Shown: in pieces, positions 1 through 11,563 of the stretch
Layout: every line of letters begins with the position of its first letter
How positions within the stretch are numbered: position 1 is the first letter of the stretch
From: Tubiluchus corallicola
Taxonomy: Eukaryota; Priapulida; Priapulimorpha; Priapulimorphida; Tubiluchidae
NCBI GenBank assembly: GCA_030141605.1
Contig: JAQGDQ010000060.1
Span: forward strand, 425,001-487,000
Direction of reading: 5' to 3'
DNA length: 62,000 bases
Made by a program: the position numbers and the translations under genes
Notes under the pieces: model-generated
What the model was told of the DNA's origin: nothing
What the model saw: only the letters and a program-made list of their open reading frames with translations
Database searches by the model: none

Positions 1-417
1 TGTGATCTGCAATTTTTTAGCATAAGCCATACAACGACAGTTGATGAAAGTAAACTAACACGTGGCTTCTTATTGTTGACGCAATGCTTATGTTTCTGTT
101 ACATCATTTTTACAGAAAAGTTATTTTGATTTTACAGTGATCGCATGGCTTCTTATCACATGACGGAGAAAGCAATTTCTCCTCAAAATTTAGTCATGGT
201 TACAAACCCGGCACTCACTCAATCAGCAAATATATGATATGGTATATAGGGGTAATGTCAGCCATCCACTAATCTCGACCATCTAGTTTTTATACACTCA
301 AATTAGGTCACGTGACCTAGACATGTTTTTATAGAATATATAAAATACTTATATAGTATTTATAAAATATTAATTCAAATACTAGGTAAATCATTGAAAA
401 AATCTAAATCTGGCCAA
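1..417. other. AT-rich flank, nothing recognised
   Basis: No open frame, splice-flanked exon, RNA gene or repeat boundary could be supported here. The last 100 bases are strongly AT-rich (runs of ataaaata type) and lead directly into the 26-bp array. Confidence 0.5.
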
Positions 418-2980
418 CATATAAGGTGTGAACTATATGATGACCTATAAGGTGTGAATTATATGATGACCTATAAGGTGTGAATTATATGACAAACTAT
501 AAGGTGTGAACTATATGATGACCTATAAGGTGTGAATTACATGACAAACTATAAGGTGTGAACTATATGACGAACTATAAGGTGTGAATTATATGATAAA
601 CTATAAGGTGTGAATTATATGATGAACTATAAGGTGTGAATTATATGACGAACTATAAGGGGTAAATTATATGATAAACTATAAGGTGTGAACTATATGA
701 TGAACTATAAGGTGTGAACTATATGACAAACTATAAGGTGTGAATTATACGAAGAACTATAAGGTGTGAACTATATGATGAACTATAAGGTGTGAATTAC
801 ACAATGAACTATAAGGTGTGAACCATATGATGAACTATAAGGTGTGAACTATATGATGAACTATAAGGTGTGAACTATATGACAAACTATAAGGTGTGAA
901 CTATATGATGAACTATAAGGTGTGAACTATATGACAAACTATAAGGTGCGAACTATATGATGAACTATAAGGTGTGAACTATATGACAAACTATAAGGTG
1001 TGAACTATATGATGACCTATAAGGTGTGAATTACATGACAAACTATAAGGTGTGAACTATATGATGACCTATAATGTGTGAATTATATGATAAACTATAA
1101 GGTGTGAATTATATGATGAACTATAAGGTGTGAATTATATGACGAACTATAAGGGGTAAATTATATGATAAACTATAAGGTGTGAACTATATGATGAACT
1201 ATAAGGTGTGAACTATATGACAAACTATAAGGTGTGAATTATACGAAGAACTATAAGGTGTGAACTATATGATGAACTATAAGGTGTGAATTACACAATG
1301 AACTATAAGGTGTGAACCATATGATGAACTATAAGGTGTGAACTATATGATGAACTATAAGGTGTGAACTATATGACAAACTATAAGGTGTGAACTATAT
1401 GATGAACTATAAGGTGTGAACTATATGACAAACTATAAGGTGTGAACTATATGATGAACTATAAGGTGTGAACTATATGACAAACTATAAGGTGTGAACT
1501 ATATGATGAACTATAAGATGTGAACTATATGACAAACTATAAGGTGTGAACTATATGACAAACTATAAGGTGCGAATTATATGATGAACTATAAGGTGTG
1601 AACTATATGATGAACTATAAGGTGTGAACTATATGACAAACTATAAGGTGTGAACTATATGATAAACTATAAGGTGTGAATTATATGATAAACTATAAGG
1701 TGTGAACTATATGATGACCTATAACGTGTGAATTACATGACAAACTATAAGGTGTGAACTATATGATGACCTATAAGGTGTGAATTATATGATAAACTAT
1801 AATGTGTGAATTATATGATAAACTATAAGGTGTGAACTATATGATGAACTATAAGGTGTGAACTATATGACAAACTATAAGGTGTGAATTATACGAAGAA
1901 CTATAAGGTGTGAACTATATGATGAACTATAAGGTGTGAATTACACAATGAACTATAAGGTGTGAACCATATGATGAACTATAAGGTGTGAACTATATGA
2001 TGAACTATAAGGTGTGAACTATATGACAAACTATAAGGTGTGAACTATATGATGAACTATAAGGTGTGAACTATATGACAAACTATAAGGTGCGAACTAT
2101 ATGATGAACTATAAGGTGTGAACTATATGACAAACTATAAGGTGTGAACTATATGATGACCTATAAGGTGTGAATTACATGACAAACTATAAGGTGTGAA
2201 CTATATGATGACCTATAAGGTGTGAATTATATGATTAACTATAAGGTGTGAATTATATGATGAACTATAAGGTGTGAATTATATGACGAACTATAAGGGG
2301 TAAATTATATGATAAACTATAAGGTGTGAACTATATGATGAACTATAAGGTGTGAACTATATGACAAACTATAAGGTGTGAATTATACGAAGAACTATAA
2401 GGTGTGAACTATATGATGAACTATAAGGTGTGAATTATACAATGAACTATAAGGTGTGAACCATATGATGAACTATAAGGTGTGAACTATATGATGAACT
2501 ATAAGGTGTGAACTATATGACAAACTATAAGGTGTGAACTATATGATGAACTATAAGGTGTGAACTATATGACAAACTATAAGGTGTGAACTATATGATG
2601 AACTATAAGGTGTGAACTATATGACAAACTATAAGGTGTGAACTATATGATGAACTATAAGATGTGAACTATATGACAAACTATAAGGTGTGAACTATAT
2701 GACAAACTATAAGGTGCGAATTATATGATGAACTATAAGGTGTGAACTATACGATGAACTATAAGGTGAGAACTATATTATGTGCTATAAGGTATGAACT
2801 ATATGATGAACTATAAGGTGTGAACTATATGACAAACTATAAGGTGCGAATTATATTATGAACTATAAGGTGTGAACTATACGATGAACTATAAGGTGTG
2901 AACTACATGACATGCTATAAGGTCTGACCTATACGACGAACTATAAGGTGTGAACCATACGATGTGCTATGAGGTATATA
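418..2980. repeat. 26-bp minisatellite, about 98 units, with higher-order structure
   Basis: Tandem units follow the form ctataaggtgtgaactatat plus gatgaa or gacaaa, period 26 bp, with few indels. Most units carry AGGTGTGAA; variants include aaggtgcgaa, aagatgtgaa, aatgtgtgaa and aaggggtaaa. Marker units recur at fixed distance: the aaggggtaaattatatg variant is near 657, 1151 and 2293, and the ttatacgaagaac variant near 745, 1239, 1889 and 2383. Spacings of 494 bp (19 units) and 650 bp (25 units) show that multi-unit blocks were copied. The right end decays from about 2760 onward. No frame in it looks coding. Confidence 0.97.
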
Positions 2981-4383
2981 TTACACAAAATTTTTGAATA
3001 AATACAATAATAAATTTGAATCTTCTTCATGACAGAGTTAACAGTTTATGTTTACCATAAACCAGCGAAGCCATCCCTGGATCGACTTAACAGTATAATG
3101 TGTTGAATGACATCTTTGTTAATCTTACGAAAGTTTCATTGTACTCATAAATAAGCCTTCTAAGAATTATTTTTGCACTAAGCGAACATCTGAACTGAAA
3201 TGGCATTATCAGAAAATTAGAAAATAGGTAGAAGGTCACATTGCAAGAGTCGATTCTTGGAAAGTTATTTTGTGGAAATCATTTCTATATCAGTGCTGTG
3301 AATTACGCAGCAATAACACAGCAAAATTATGAAGCCAAAACTGACAACGTGTAACAAAAGAAAGCAAGCGCATTTAATACGAAAACATCAGACTGTCAAA
3401 CTCATATGAATGTGCTCTAGCAATAATGCCCTTTCCTGCCTACCAAATCCCACAGTGAAGAACGAAAATGAATCACTCAAATTAATAACTGCCATTGTCA
3501 TCCCAATAGATTGATCTGGTGCAATAAACGTGGGTGTACGGGGACGTTAAACTGAATCTAAAGTCGACACGGCAGAAGGGATGTAATAAAAGGGCCGTAA
3601 TAATCTGAGTTTATACGTGTTCAATAATAAGTGCTGATGTGTAAAAGCCCAGCAAAGCTCGTTTAATATCGCCAGATTTGTCAACCGGCGCAAGAGTAAT
3701 GAAAAATTTGGCTTCGCTAAGCCGTTTTGAGTGGCCGCAAAGAATGGGGAACGTTGAGTTGGTCAATCTCGCCTACAAGAAATGATCAAAGAATTATTTC
3801 CTTTCTCTACGAAAACTATCGCTTTGACAGCACTTAATGTGCAACGGTGATAACATTCTAACAAGGAATTTGGGGACAGTTATCCTGACACTCTGACAGA
3901 AACATTTTTTTTAATTTCTCATACAGACTAAACAAGGTTATCTGTAGTGGAAGTATTTGTAAATCCACGTTCATGTACGTGTATGAGACTGTGTAGTGTG
4001 CACATCCTGTTAGTAGTACTGTCAATGTTAACCAAAATGAAACGCACAAGTTTATAAAGACATAAACCCGCTTTTTTGTATCACGCTGGTCAGTAGTGAA
4101 ATTTGACAACAAGTGTCTACCAGGGTGTCAGTGGATCTTTTATAGTTGTGTGGTGGTATTGTGGCATGGGTGATGTTTGTAAAATGCTACATTTCTGTAG
4201 ACAAAGCGACTTGTTTCGGAGATGAGGGCAAAAAAATGAATCGTTTATAACTTTAAATGATAAGCAATTTCAGGGTGAGAAGAACGTTTTTTGTGTGATG
4301 TGTCAACTTATTCAAGATTGTCCTTTATGGCCTTGTCTAATTTAACAACAGATTACGATTCTTGTGAAACGTTAAACTTTTTA
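2981..4383. other. Unique-looking non-coding stretch
   Basis: I see no supported gene. A minus-strand frame at 3858-4112 has no family resemblance and no good splice context. Base composition is ordinary for the window. Confidence 0.4.
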
Positions 4384-4800
4384 GATTAGATTAGATTTAT
4401 TCAATCCAAATATGCAATTTTACATTTATAATAAATCTTACAAATAAATACACGATTATCTAATGTTTTAGGAAGGGAGAAATGCACCAGGCATGAATGC
4501 ACTTACGGTGGCCCGCATTAATTAGTTATTTCTATTAAATTTACAAAAAGGATTAAAATCAATCATAAGTAGTTTAAATGAAAGTTGTTAGCATTGATAA
4601 TCTCAGACGGTAAACTGTTCCACATATTGATCACCCTGTTTGCAAAAGAGTGTTTAAAAACATCAATACTACAATAATTTTTGTACAACTTGTAACTATG
4701 GCCCCTTAATCCGAGAGTAGATACGTAATTAAAAAAATCCTTAACCCTTAGGTTTATAAGTGCATGGCAAATTCTGCACACCATTTTCATATGAAAAATA
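4384..4800 (-). mobile_element. LINE 3' end (CR1/jockey-like), truncated
   Basis: The minus strand encodes a 75-residue stretch (4790-4563) with the pattern LGLRGHSYKLYKN, then FANRVINMWNSLPSEIINA. RGHS followed some 20 residues later by FxNRVxxxWNSLP is the familiar C-terminal tail of reverse transcriptases in CR1/jockey-type non-LTR elements. After the frame the minus strand runs about 180 bases of AT-rich 3' UTR and ends in repeated aatct (ctaatctaatct), as expected for a LINE 3' microsatellite tail. The 5' part is missing; this is a dead 5'-truncated insertion. Confidence 0.75.
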
Positions 4801-4829
4801 AAAAGTCTGGTTTCAAGACTTCAGTGCCC

Positions 4830-5332
4830 GGCAATAATGCAACAAATCACTCTAATAGAACTTAGGCCACGAGTGGCAATGGTGATGATGATGATATCAA
4901 TAATATTAAATTTCATTTATTTAAGCAACATGACACTTTTAGCACAAACATTTTTGACTTCATCTGATCGTATGCAGACTAACCACTCGTTAAAATTATT
5001 TGTACAAAGAACAAATAAAAAACAGTTTGACAATTTTTCCAAACTGCATTGTTTACTTCCAAATTCTGTGAATAATTCTCCGCTTGTGACAGAAGCAAAT
5101 TTTAAATTAATCCACAAAAGATTGTGTTTAGTTAATCTTGATAACTTTTTCAAATACAAAAGGTTCATGTAAAGAGTTTTTCTCTTTATGTCTCTCCAAC
5201 ACTCAAAAAGTTTTTATTTATTCTTAATTTAATATTTTATTGTGTTGTAATGCATAGTGTTGCATTGTTATATGTTTGCAGACTATTTGTAAATTTTAAA
5301 TAAGGCTAATAAATAAATAAATAAATAAATTA
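4830..5332 (+). mobile_element. LINE 3' end, degraded
   Basis: The plus strand has a degenerate frame (4837-5172) ending in residues such as LPNSVNNSPLVTEANFK and LCLVNLDNFFKYK, resembling the last part of a non-LTR reverse transcriptase, then an AT-rich 3' UTR and a perfect (aata)n tail at about 5308-5332. It lies head to head with the LINE end at 4384-4800. The family assignment is weak because the WNSLP motif is only partly kept. Confidence 0.45.
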
Positions 5333-5359
5333 ATTCTGACGACAATGGTCATTGAACAC

Positions 5360-5457
5360 CTGCTTATTTAAAAGGGTACTAAGCCTATTAAGTGTAAGAC
5401 TAGACAGTGATGGCATGGGTACTAAGCCTATTAAGTATAAGACTAGACAGTGATGGT
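5360..5457. repeat. Two-copy direct repeat (~40 bp)
   Basis: A unit beginning gggtactaagcctattaagt and ending agacagtgatgg occurs twice in tandem with one or two differences. Confidence 0.8.
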
Positions 5458-6269
5458 ATAATCCCACAGCACGTCACAAAGGGATACGCCTAAAAATTTG
5501 TGAACAATTTCAAGCGCACATAAATTATGAAATGCAGGCTTAGCTGTGAAATTTGTACAGTCACACTCTGTTAATCTGAAAACCGGTAGGACAGTCTGCA
5601 AAATGGCAAATGGCATTTAAATGCTAAATGCAAACAAATGTTGAAGGTAACTGTTATTTCCCTTTGCAAATGTTTGCCATAGTCACAGGTGCAAAGTTTA
5701 TTTCACCACAAGTTGATTGAGACATGCGAAACATCTACAAGATGGCTATCGGCGAATGTTAGTGCCAGCAGAAACGATGCGTTTACACACACAAGAACGT
5801 ATAATTGACAAGACTTCAATGAGGCATCAGTAGCAACCTAATGAATTAAAACAGCCCAGAGAGGTTTCATCATTTTGGACGCCTCAAGAAACTAGTTTTA
5901 TTCAAAAGTAGCAACTTTTGTTGCTTTTGTTTTGCTCCATGCTGTTGCTCTGGCAACAAATATTGGCGTATAACGAAGGATCACAAATAATGTGACACAG
6001 ACAAGAGCAAGCGAGCGAGCCAAATAAGTTGTTCTTGACAAGAAAATATCCGAAGTGAAAAGCTTACGCTAAATTACAAAAAGGAAGAAACTTTCAACTT
6101 GTCAAAATTTAGAAGATGCAGGAATTGTTAATCAAACGGCTAACATGCTGACCTTGGACAGTCAGCAAATACTGTAATTTTTTAACAATATGTGCGCAGG
6201 AATAAGACTAATAATTAAAGCTACAAAACATGTAGAAATGTTGTGCGCAAGAAAAATGCAACAATGTTG
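5458..6269. other. Non-coding, nothing recognised
   Basis: No gene or repeat family is supported in this interval on either strand. Confidence 0.4.
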
Positions 6270-7396
6270 GTTTTCAGTTAGTGGATCTGTGACATGTCCA
6301 GTGAGTTTGTGGGATAATATGTGGATATGAGACATGTCCAGGGTGTTTGTGGATAATATGTGGATATGAGACATGTCCAGGGTGTTTGTGGATAATATGT
6401 GGATATGAGACATGTCCAGTGAGTTTGGGGATATGTGGATATGAGACATGTCCAGGGTGTTTGTGGATAATATGTGGATATGAGACATGTCCAGGGTGTT
6501 TGTGGATAATATGTGGATATGAGACATGTCCAGTGAGTTTGGGGATAATATGTGGATATGTGACATGTCCAGTGAGTTTGGGGATATGTGGATATGAGAC
6601 ATGTCCAGTGAGTTTGTGGATAATATGTGGATATGAGACATGTCCAGTGAGTTTGGGGATATGTGGATATGAGACATGTCCAGTGAGTTTGTGGATAATA
6701 TGTGGATATGTGACATGTCCAGGGAGTTTGTGGATAATATGTGTATATGAGACATATCCAGGGAGTTTGTGGATAATATGTGGATATGAGACTTGTCCAG
6801 TGAGTTTGGGGATAATATGTGTATATGAGACATGTCCAGGGTGTTTGTGGATAATATGTGGATATGTGACATGTCCAGGGAGTTTGTGGATAATATGTGG
6901 ATATGAGACATATCCAGGGAGTTTGTGGATAATATGTGTATATGAGACATGTCCAGGGTGTTTGTGGATAATATGTGGATATGTGACATGTCCAGTGAGT
7001 TTGTGGATAATATGTGGATATGTGACATGTCCAGGGAGTTTGTGGATAATATGTGTATATGAGACATGTCCAGGGTGTTTGTGGATAATATGTGTATATG
7101 AGACATGTCCAGGGTGTTTGTGGATAATATGTGGATATGAGACATGTCCATGGTGTTTGTGGATAATACGTGGATATGTGACATGTCCAGTGAGTTTGTG
7201 GATAATATGTGGATATGTGACATGTCCAGGGAGTTTGTGGATAATATGTGTATATGAGACATGTCCAGGGTGTTTGTGGATAATATGTGTATATGAGACA
7301 TGTCCAGGGTGTTTGTGGATAATATGTGGATATGAGACATGTCCATGGTGTTTGTGGATAATACGTGGATGTGAGACATATCCACTAACTGAAAAC
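6270..7396. repeat. 39-bp minisatellite bracketed by 17-bp inverted repeats
   Basis: About 28 units of a 39-bp repeat (with in-frame 36-bp variants lacking aat) run from 6291 to 7379. The core is gtttgtggataatatgtgg, then atatgagacatgtccag. Because 39 and 36 are multiples of three and no frame of the unit holds a stop, three long frames stay open (minus 7385-6162 and 7443-6274, plus 6347-7435); these are mechanical shadows. The array is enclosed by a perfect 17-bp inverted pair, gttttcagttagtggat at 6270-6286 and its complement at 7380-7396. Most units contain agacatgtcc, which fits the p53-family half-site pattern RRRCWWGYYY. Confidence 0.93.
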
Positions 7397-7597
7397 AGTA
7401 GATTTGGCAAAAATGACTTACTGATTAAAATATAAACATACAAGGTCAGAGAAATTCATTCGAGATATAATGTAAGAGTTACTTATATCAAATCACCCGC
7501 TAGAGAAAAAACAAAAGTATCATATAATAGATTCATTATAACATTTGAAATCACAACTTCTGTAAATAAAAACATGTATTTAAAAATGTAATGCATC

Positions 7598-7723
7598 TTA
7601 TGTTATATTTTCAATACAAGCCTGCCTAAACTTCTTGTATGTTTTAAGCTTCCCTGTAATAATACCAATATCAGAAATATCAGAAGCTCGCCACTCCAAC
7701 AAAGTATGATTGCCTCTCTTTTG
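7598..7723 (-). CDS. Candidate terminal exon, unidentified minus-strand gene
   Basis: Read on the minus strand after the acceptor aaaacaacag at 7724, the frame gives 41 residues (QKRGNHTLLEWRASDISDIG, then IITGKLKTYKKFRQACIENI and a final T) and a TAA stop at 7600-7598. The acceptor phase (0) matches the donor phase of the exon at 8666-8727. The residue pattern looks like a real protein but I do not recognise the family, and I see no clear AATAAA downstream on this strand. It could be a chance frame; a transcript would settle it. Confidence 0.35.
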   Translation of the reverse strand, partial: QKRGNHTLLEWRASDISDIGIITGKLKTYKKFRQACIENIT

Positions 7724-8665
7724 CTGTTGTTTTCTTCATAACCCAAGTACAACCACAATAATCACCACCAGCCTACAGCTTTCAGTCGAGGTTATAGCCA
7801 AACTGGTTTGGATGAGCTCTTGTGTACTTAACATCTAAAGAGCTACTCATGTCTGTTAGTTGCAAGTCAAGAGATTGTCTTCACAACATGGCGGATACAC
7901 CATGAAATGGCACCCAAGTGCTAATAGGTCGATGACTGATGCACAGCCAACATTGCAGCTAAGCAATGACAGCATCAAATTGGAAGCAAATGTTAAAAAT
8001 GCTGTCAATTTTACGTGAAATCCACATGAGGTTGAAATAAAAAGGTTATTCTCGTGCAATTGAAACACAACAGAATTTACACGTCTAGATTGTTTCTAAA
8101 CAAGCATCTTTTATCTAAATAGTTTCATAAACGTGGCGATGACAAAACTAAACATACAATTTTATAATAACCAAACTAACTTAGTGTTTAGTTACACTCT
8201 AACAGCAGGACCCTCGAATTTTTTTGTCTACCTTAGTTATCTGCATACATGTCTTTGCTAAGCTAGTTGTTAAAGCTCTTGTTAAGCTTGTCAAGCATTC
8301 TACTACTTTACATGAGAACAATGAATATATGTGAATGCCAGCAAAATCTGCTAAAAATTTCCATAATTAATAAGCAAAAAAGTATTCTAAAAATAAGACA
8401 AGTATACAAAAATAAAAAGTGCTATGTACTTGTTATTGGACCATGAAATAAAATTGCACTGCTTGTTCAAAATACCTGACACAAATGAGGCTATAGGTTA
8501 GGTAAAGTAAAGTACGTATTTTTAATAGTAGGATGACACCAAAACAAAGCAGTTTAATAGAAAGCAGCTTTGATGTTGTTGCAGAGAGAGAGACAACGGT
8601 TGACGACCGTGAAGACAAGCAAATAATTCACTAGAGAAAACAGATTGAATGTCGAAAATGTTTAC

Positions 8666-8727
8666 CTTTCGCAAGGGTTGTTTGTGGTTGAGCTTCGGCA
8701 GGAAGGGCATTCTACCAGTGAGGTCAA
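8666..8727 (-). CDS. Candidate exon, unidentified minus-strand gene (possible first coding exon)
   Basis: Two readings are possible. As an internal exon it starts after aaacag (acceptor) and joins in phase 1 to the candidate exons at 11999-12067 or 12198-12301, giving V-DLTGR-MPFLPKLNHKQPLRK and a donor AAAG|gtaaac in phase 0. As a first coding exon it starts at the ATG at 8710-8708, with A at -3, giving 15 residues. The second reading is favoured by the CCAAT/CRE-bearing stretch immediately upstream (8740-9050) and by the poor pyrimidine tract of the acceptor. The product is not recognised. Confidence 0.35.
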
Positions 8728-8739
8728 CTGTTTATGTTG

Positions 8740-9050
8740 GCCGCTGTTTCACTTCACATCTGTCCGAGACTGATTCACTGCAAACAATGCTAGTCTGTCG
8801 GCCGTAAATGAGATCCGCTGCCTCACCCAGCATTTAAATAATATTATCCGAGCAGCGAGCACGATCGCACGATACCCGTCCAATCACAAAACAGCATTTT
8901 ATAATAGGAGAGGAGGAGTCTGGATGAATTTGAACTGACGGTGACGTAAAGGTAAATATCTACTGCCAATCACAAAAGTATGACGTCTCCATAATCGATT
9001 GTGCAAAAAAGAATAATTGTCGCCTAGGCGGCCATTTTGGATTTTATACA
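8740..9050 (-). promoter_or_regulatory. Promoter-like stretch
   Basis: This short interval is less AT-rich than its surroundings and contains two CCAAT boxes (8880-8884 and 8966-8970, both followed by CAC), two TGACGT CRE-like cores (8942-8947 and 8981-8986), and a YY1-like ggcggccatttt at 9028-9039. It lies 30-340 bp upstream of the ATG at 8710 on the minus strand. Clustering of these motifs is what a TATA-less animal promoter often shows; function is inferred. Confidence 0.35.
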
Positions 9051-9185
9051 GCAGATGAAATAGGAAATGTTTATCGCTAACTCAAACTGAAGTGCAGAAA
9101 GAAACAATATGAAAACAAAACAAGGAAAAAACTTGTGTTTCCAAAGACATTCAACAAAAAAGACCAAAAAAGTGGAGGACATATC

Positions 9186-9285
9186 AATTGTTAGAAAGAC
9201 AACCAATGAATTCAGTTGATTGTTAGAAAGACAACCAATGTATTCAGTTGATTGTTAGAAAGACAACCAATGAATTCATTTGTCT
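9186..9285. repeat. Three-copy ~31-bp tandem repeat
   Basis: The unit ttgttagaaagacaaccaat followed by g/t-attcagttga is present three times with single-base differences. Confidence 0.85.
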
Positions 9286-10506
9286 TGGATGAATGAATTC
9301 AAGAATGAAAAGAAATGTTTTACCTGTCTGTTCTTACTTGTTACTTGACTTTTACAAGAATTACTTGGCCTGGATTATTAAACAGCTTGCTGTGAAAAGC
9401 TACATAAAATATTGTTTCAACTTGAAGTAAATTTAATTACTTTTACAGTAAATTTATTTAGAACTTTTTAACCCTAATGCTAGTGTTTGTCATATAAGTG
9501 TTTATGTAAAATTTGTAACGTGTATTTAACTGTTCGTCCCGGGAGGAGTATTATCAATTTCACAATCACATCTGGGACTTTGTGTCTTTTAAATTTTGTT
9601 GTTCACTGCAATAAAGTATAAAAAATGAATATTTGCGCACATTGCATTTCTGTTTCAAGTAACCAAAGAAATTTCAGCCTTTGCATCTATACTAATTCTT
9701 CAATAAATGATTAAAAAAACGAAACTCGGTTGCTGGACTGTTGCTTGATTGCAAATCCAATGGTAAAAGGCAGTAAACTGGTTTAGAAATATTTGTCAGC
9801 TTCTTAATTAAGACATTTACATATAGAAGTACAGGGTGTCAGGAAATGATAGCCCACTATACTCAAAAACAATCACAAGTAGGTATATATGTATTTTTAA
9901 TATTTTAATCATTACTGGTTATTTAATTTGTTTTTTTTTAAATTCCCTTCACTTTTTATTGTCAGAAATAAAAATTTAATGAAGTTTTTGAAAAAATCAG
10001 TCACGACACCATTTCTACTGAGAAACCAACATGAACAGTTCCCCTGTCAATTTATGGCCTCACAGTTGCAAATAATGGCAGTAGTAAATATTAAAATAAG
10101 CGTCCCTCAGTCAAAAATAAGTGCAATTTCTGTGGAATTGCACAGTTTTTATTCACTCTTTTCAATTTCATCTGTATGGAGAGGGTCAATTGTTTCAAGA
10201 TGCCCCTTATAATATTAGCACTGACCTTTCTCACGAAGATCTTGTCCAACAAGTTGTTAATTGCTGCAAAAAATGAAATAACACTAGAAATATAGTTAAC
10301 GTATAAATGTATAAACAAGTACTCAAGACCAAAAACAAAACGAAAATGGAAAGAAATTAAATAGTTTATAATTTATTAAGCAATATTAATCATAAAATTC
10401 ACAAAATTTTTTTTCAGTCTAGTCTTTTCACACCATTATTTTATTGGTATACTTTAACAATATCGCCAGACAAAGAAATTACCAGAATAAAGCATGAGCC
10501 AAAATT
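9286..10506. other. AT-rich non-coding stretch
   Basis: No gene is supported. At 9835-9850 the sequence acagggtgtcaggaaatgat resembles the acagggtgtcccggaagtca stretch read on the minus strand near 31386, possibly the end of a shared dispersed element. Confidence 0.35.
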
Positions 10507-11003
10507 TACCGTATATACGTGTGTACAAGTCGACCTTATGTATAAGTCGATGTGCATTTTAGGACCAAAAATTGCATCATTTTATATACTACATGTGTAA
10601 AAGTCGACCATAAAATATTCCAAAGTAAATGATGTCAACAATGGCCGAGTAATAAATCAATAGCCTACTGTGTTAGTGTGTAAGATACGTGCAAGTGCTT
10701 GGGCCGAGTATATTATACCTACCTGATGTATAAATATATGCATATATATTCATGTTGAGGGCCCTCAATGTAATCCATGATAATACAGCCTGGCCTTTCA
10801 TCGCGCATAATTGTTTGTAATGCCTTTAACCCTAGGACAACGTGGCCAGGATATAATGAAGGATTATTTCTTTACATATTCGTACTGTAGACGACTCTTT
10901 AGCGACATCTCCCAAAAACATATCGTAAGCATAAATCGACCCCAAAAATTTCACCTTAAAATCGCCTCCCAAAAATTCGACTTGTACATAAGTATATTCG
11001 GTA
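10507..11003. mobile_element. TA-flanked inverted-repeat element (MITE), family 1
   Basis: The left end reads taccgtatatacgtgtgtac then aagtcga; the right end, complemented, reads taccgaatatacttatgtac then aagtcgaa, about 24 of 28 positions identical. Both ends are bounded by TA, as for Tc1/mariner/pogo superfamily insertions. The tacaagtcga motif is also repeated internally near each end (subterminal copies). The interior has no transposase frame, so it is non-autonomous. It sits 83 bp from the next element, whose termini share the first bases TACCGTAT. Confidence 0.8.
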
Positions 11004-11086
11004 ATTATTTTGGGATATGACTGCAGATAAGCTTTAAGTCCGTAAATATGTCCAATATTATTTGTTATTTTATATTTACCGTATTT

Positions 11087-11563
11087 TCCCGTGTATAAGA
11101 GACCCTTTTTTGCTCAGAATTTTCACTTTAAAAATAAGGGGTCTCTTATACATGGGAGTAAGTCTTTTCAATAAGATGCATAAATTGTGACACTAATGAT
11201 TTTAAAGAAATAAGTGCTCTACAACTGTTTTATTTCGAATAATTATAGTTTCCTTTCAATAAATCTTCTCCATGGCTAAATTCTAATGATAAAATTAATG
11301 TACCGGGTAAGTTATTATTTTTTTAAATGTCAAAAGAGGACAATGCCATTTTTAAGCAGAGTGACTCCTCTGATGATGAACTGGCTGGAATTGCTGAAGG
11401 TCTGACTCCAGTTGATATTTTTGATGAGAGTGATGAGGAATTTAATGATTTCTATGATGAATAAAGTTATTCATTACCAAAAAACTTTTTTCCAGAATTT
11501 TTGCCTAAAAATTGAAGGGGTCTCTTATACACAAGGGTCTCTTATACATGGGAAAATACGGTA
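11087..11563. mobile_element. pogo-like non-autonomous element, copy 1
   Basis: Termini are taccgtattttcccgtgtat aagagaccc at the left and its complement gggtctcttatacatgggaa aatacggta at the right, with TA at both edges. A second, inner copy of the ggggtctcttatacatggga motif lies just inside each end. The interior keeps a short 3' remnant of a transposase frame (11339-11464). It is the same family as the element at 27493-27939 but with a different internal deletion. Confidence 0.88.
11339..11464 (+). pseudogene. Transposase C-terminal remnant (pogo/Tigger-like)
   Basis: About 41 codons in frame to TAA at 11462-11464 encode the acidic tail EDNAIFKQSDSSDDELAG, then IAEGLTPVDIFDESDEEF, then NDFYDE. 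The same tail, with a longer upstream part typical of pogo-type DDE transposases, is present in the second copy at 27613-27840. There is no catalytic region and no start, so it is a fossil. Confidence 0.7.

Noticed and set aside
418-2980. CRISPR-like array of regular repeats
   Set aside because: Head-to-tail units without unique spacers in a eukaryotic intron-rich context; this is a minisatellite.
6162-7443. Three long frames (407, 389 and 362 residues) over the 39-bp array, reading 13-residue repeats on both strands
   Set aside because: Period is a multiple of three, so frames stay open automatically; unit variation shows no third-position bias; start and stop lie in flanking unique DNA without gene context.
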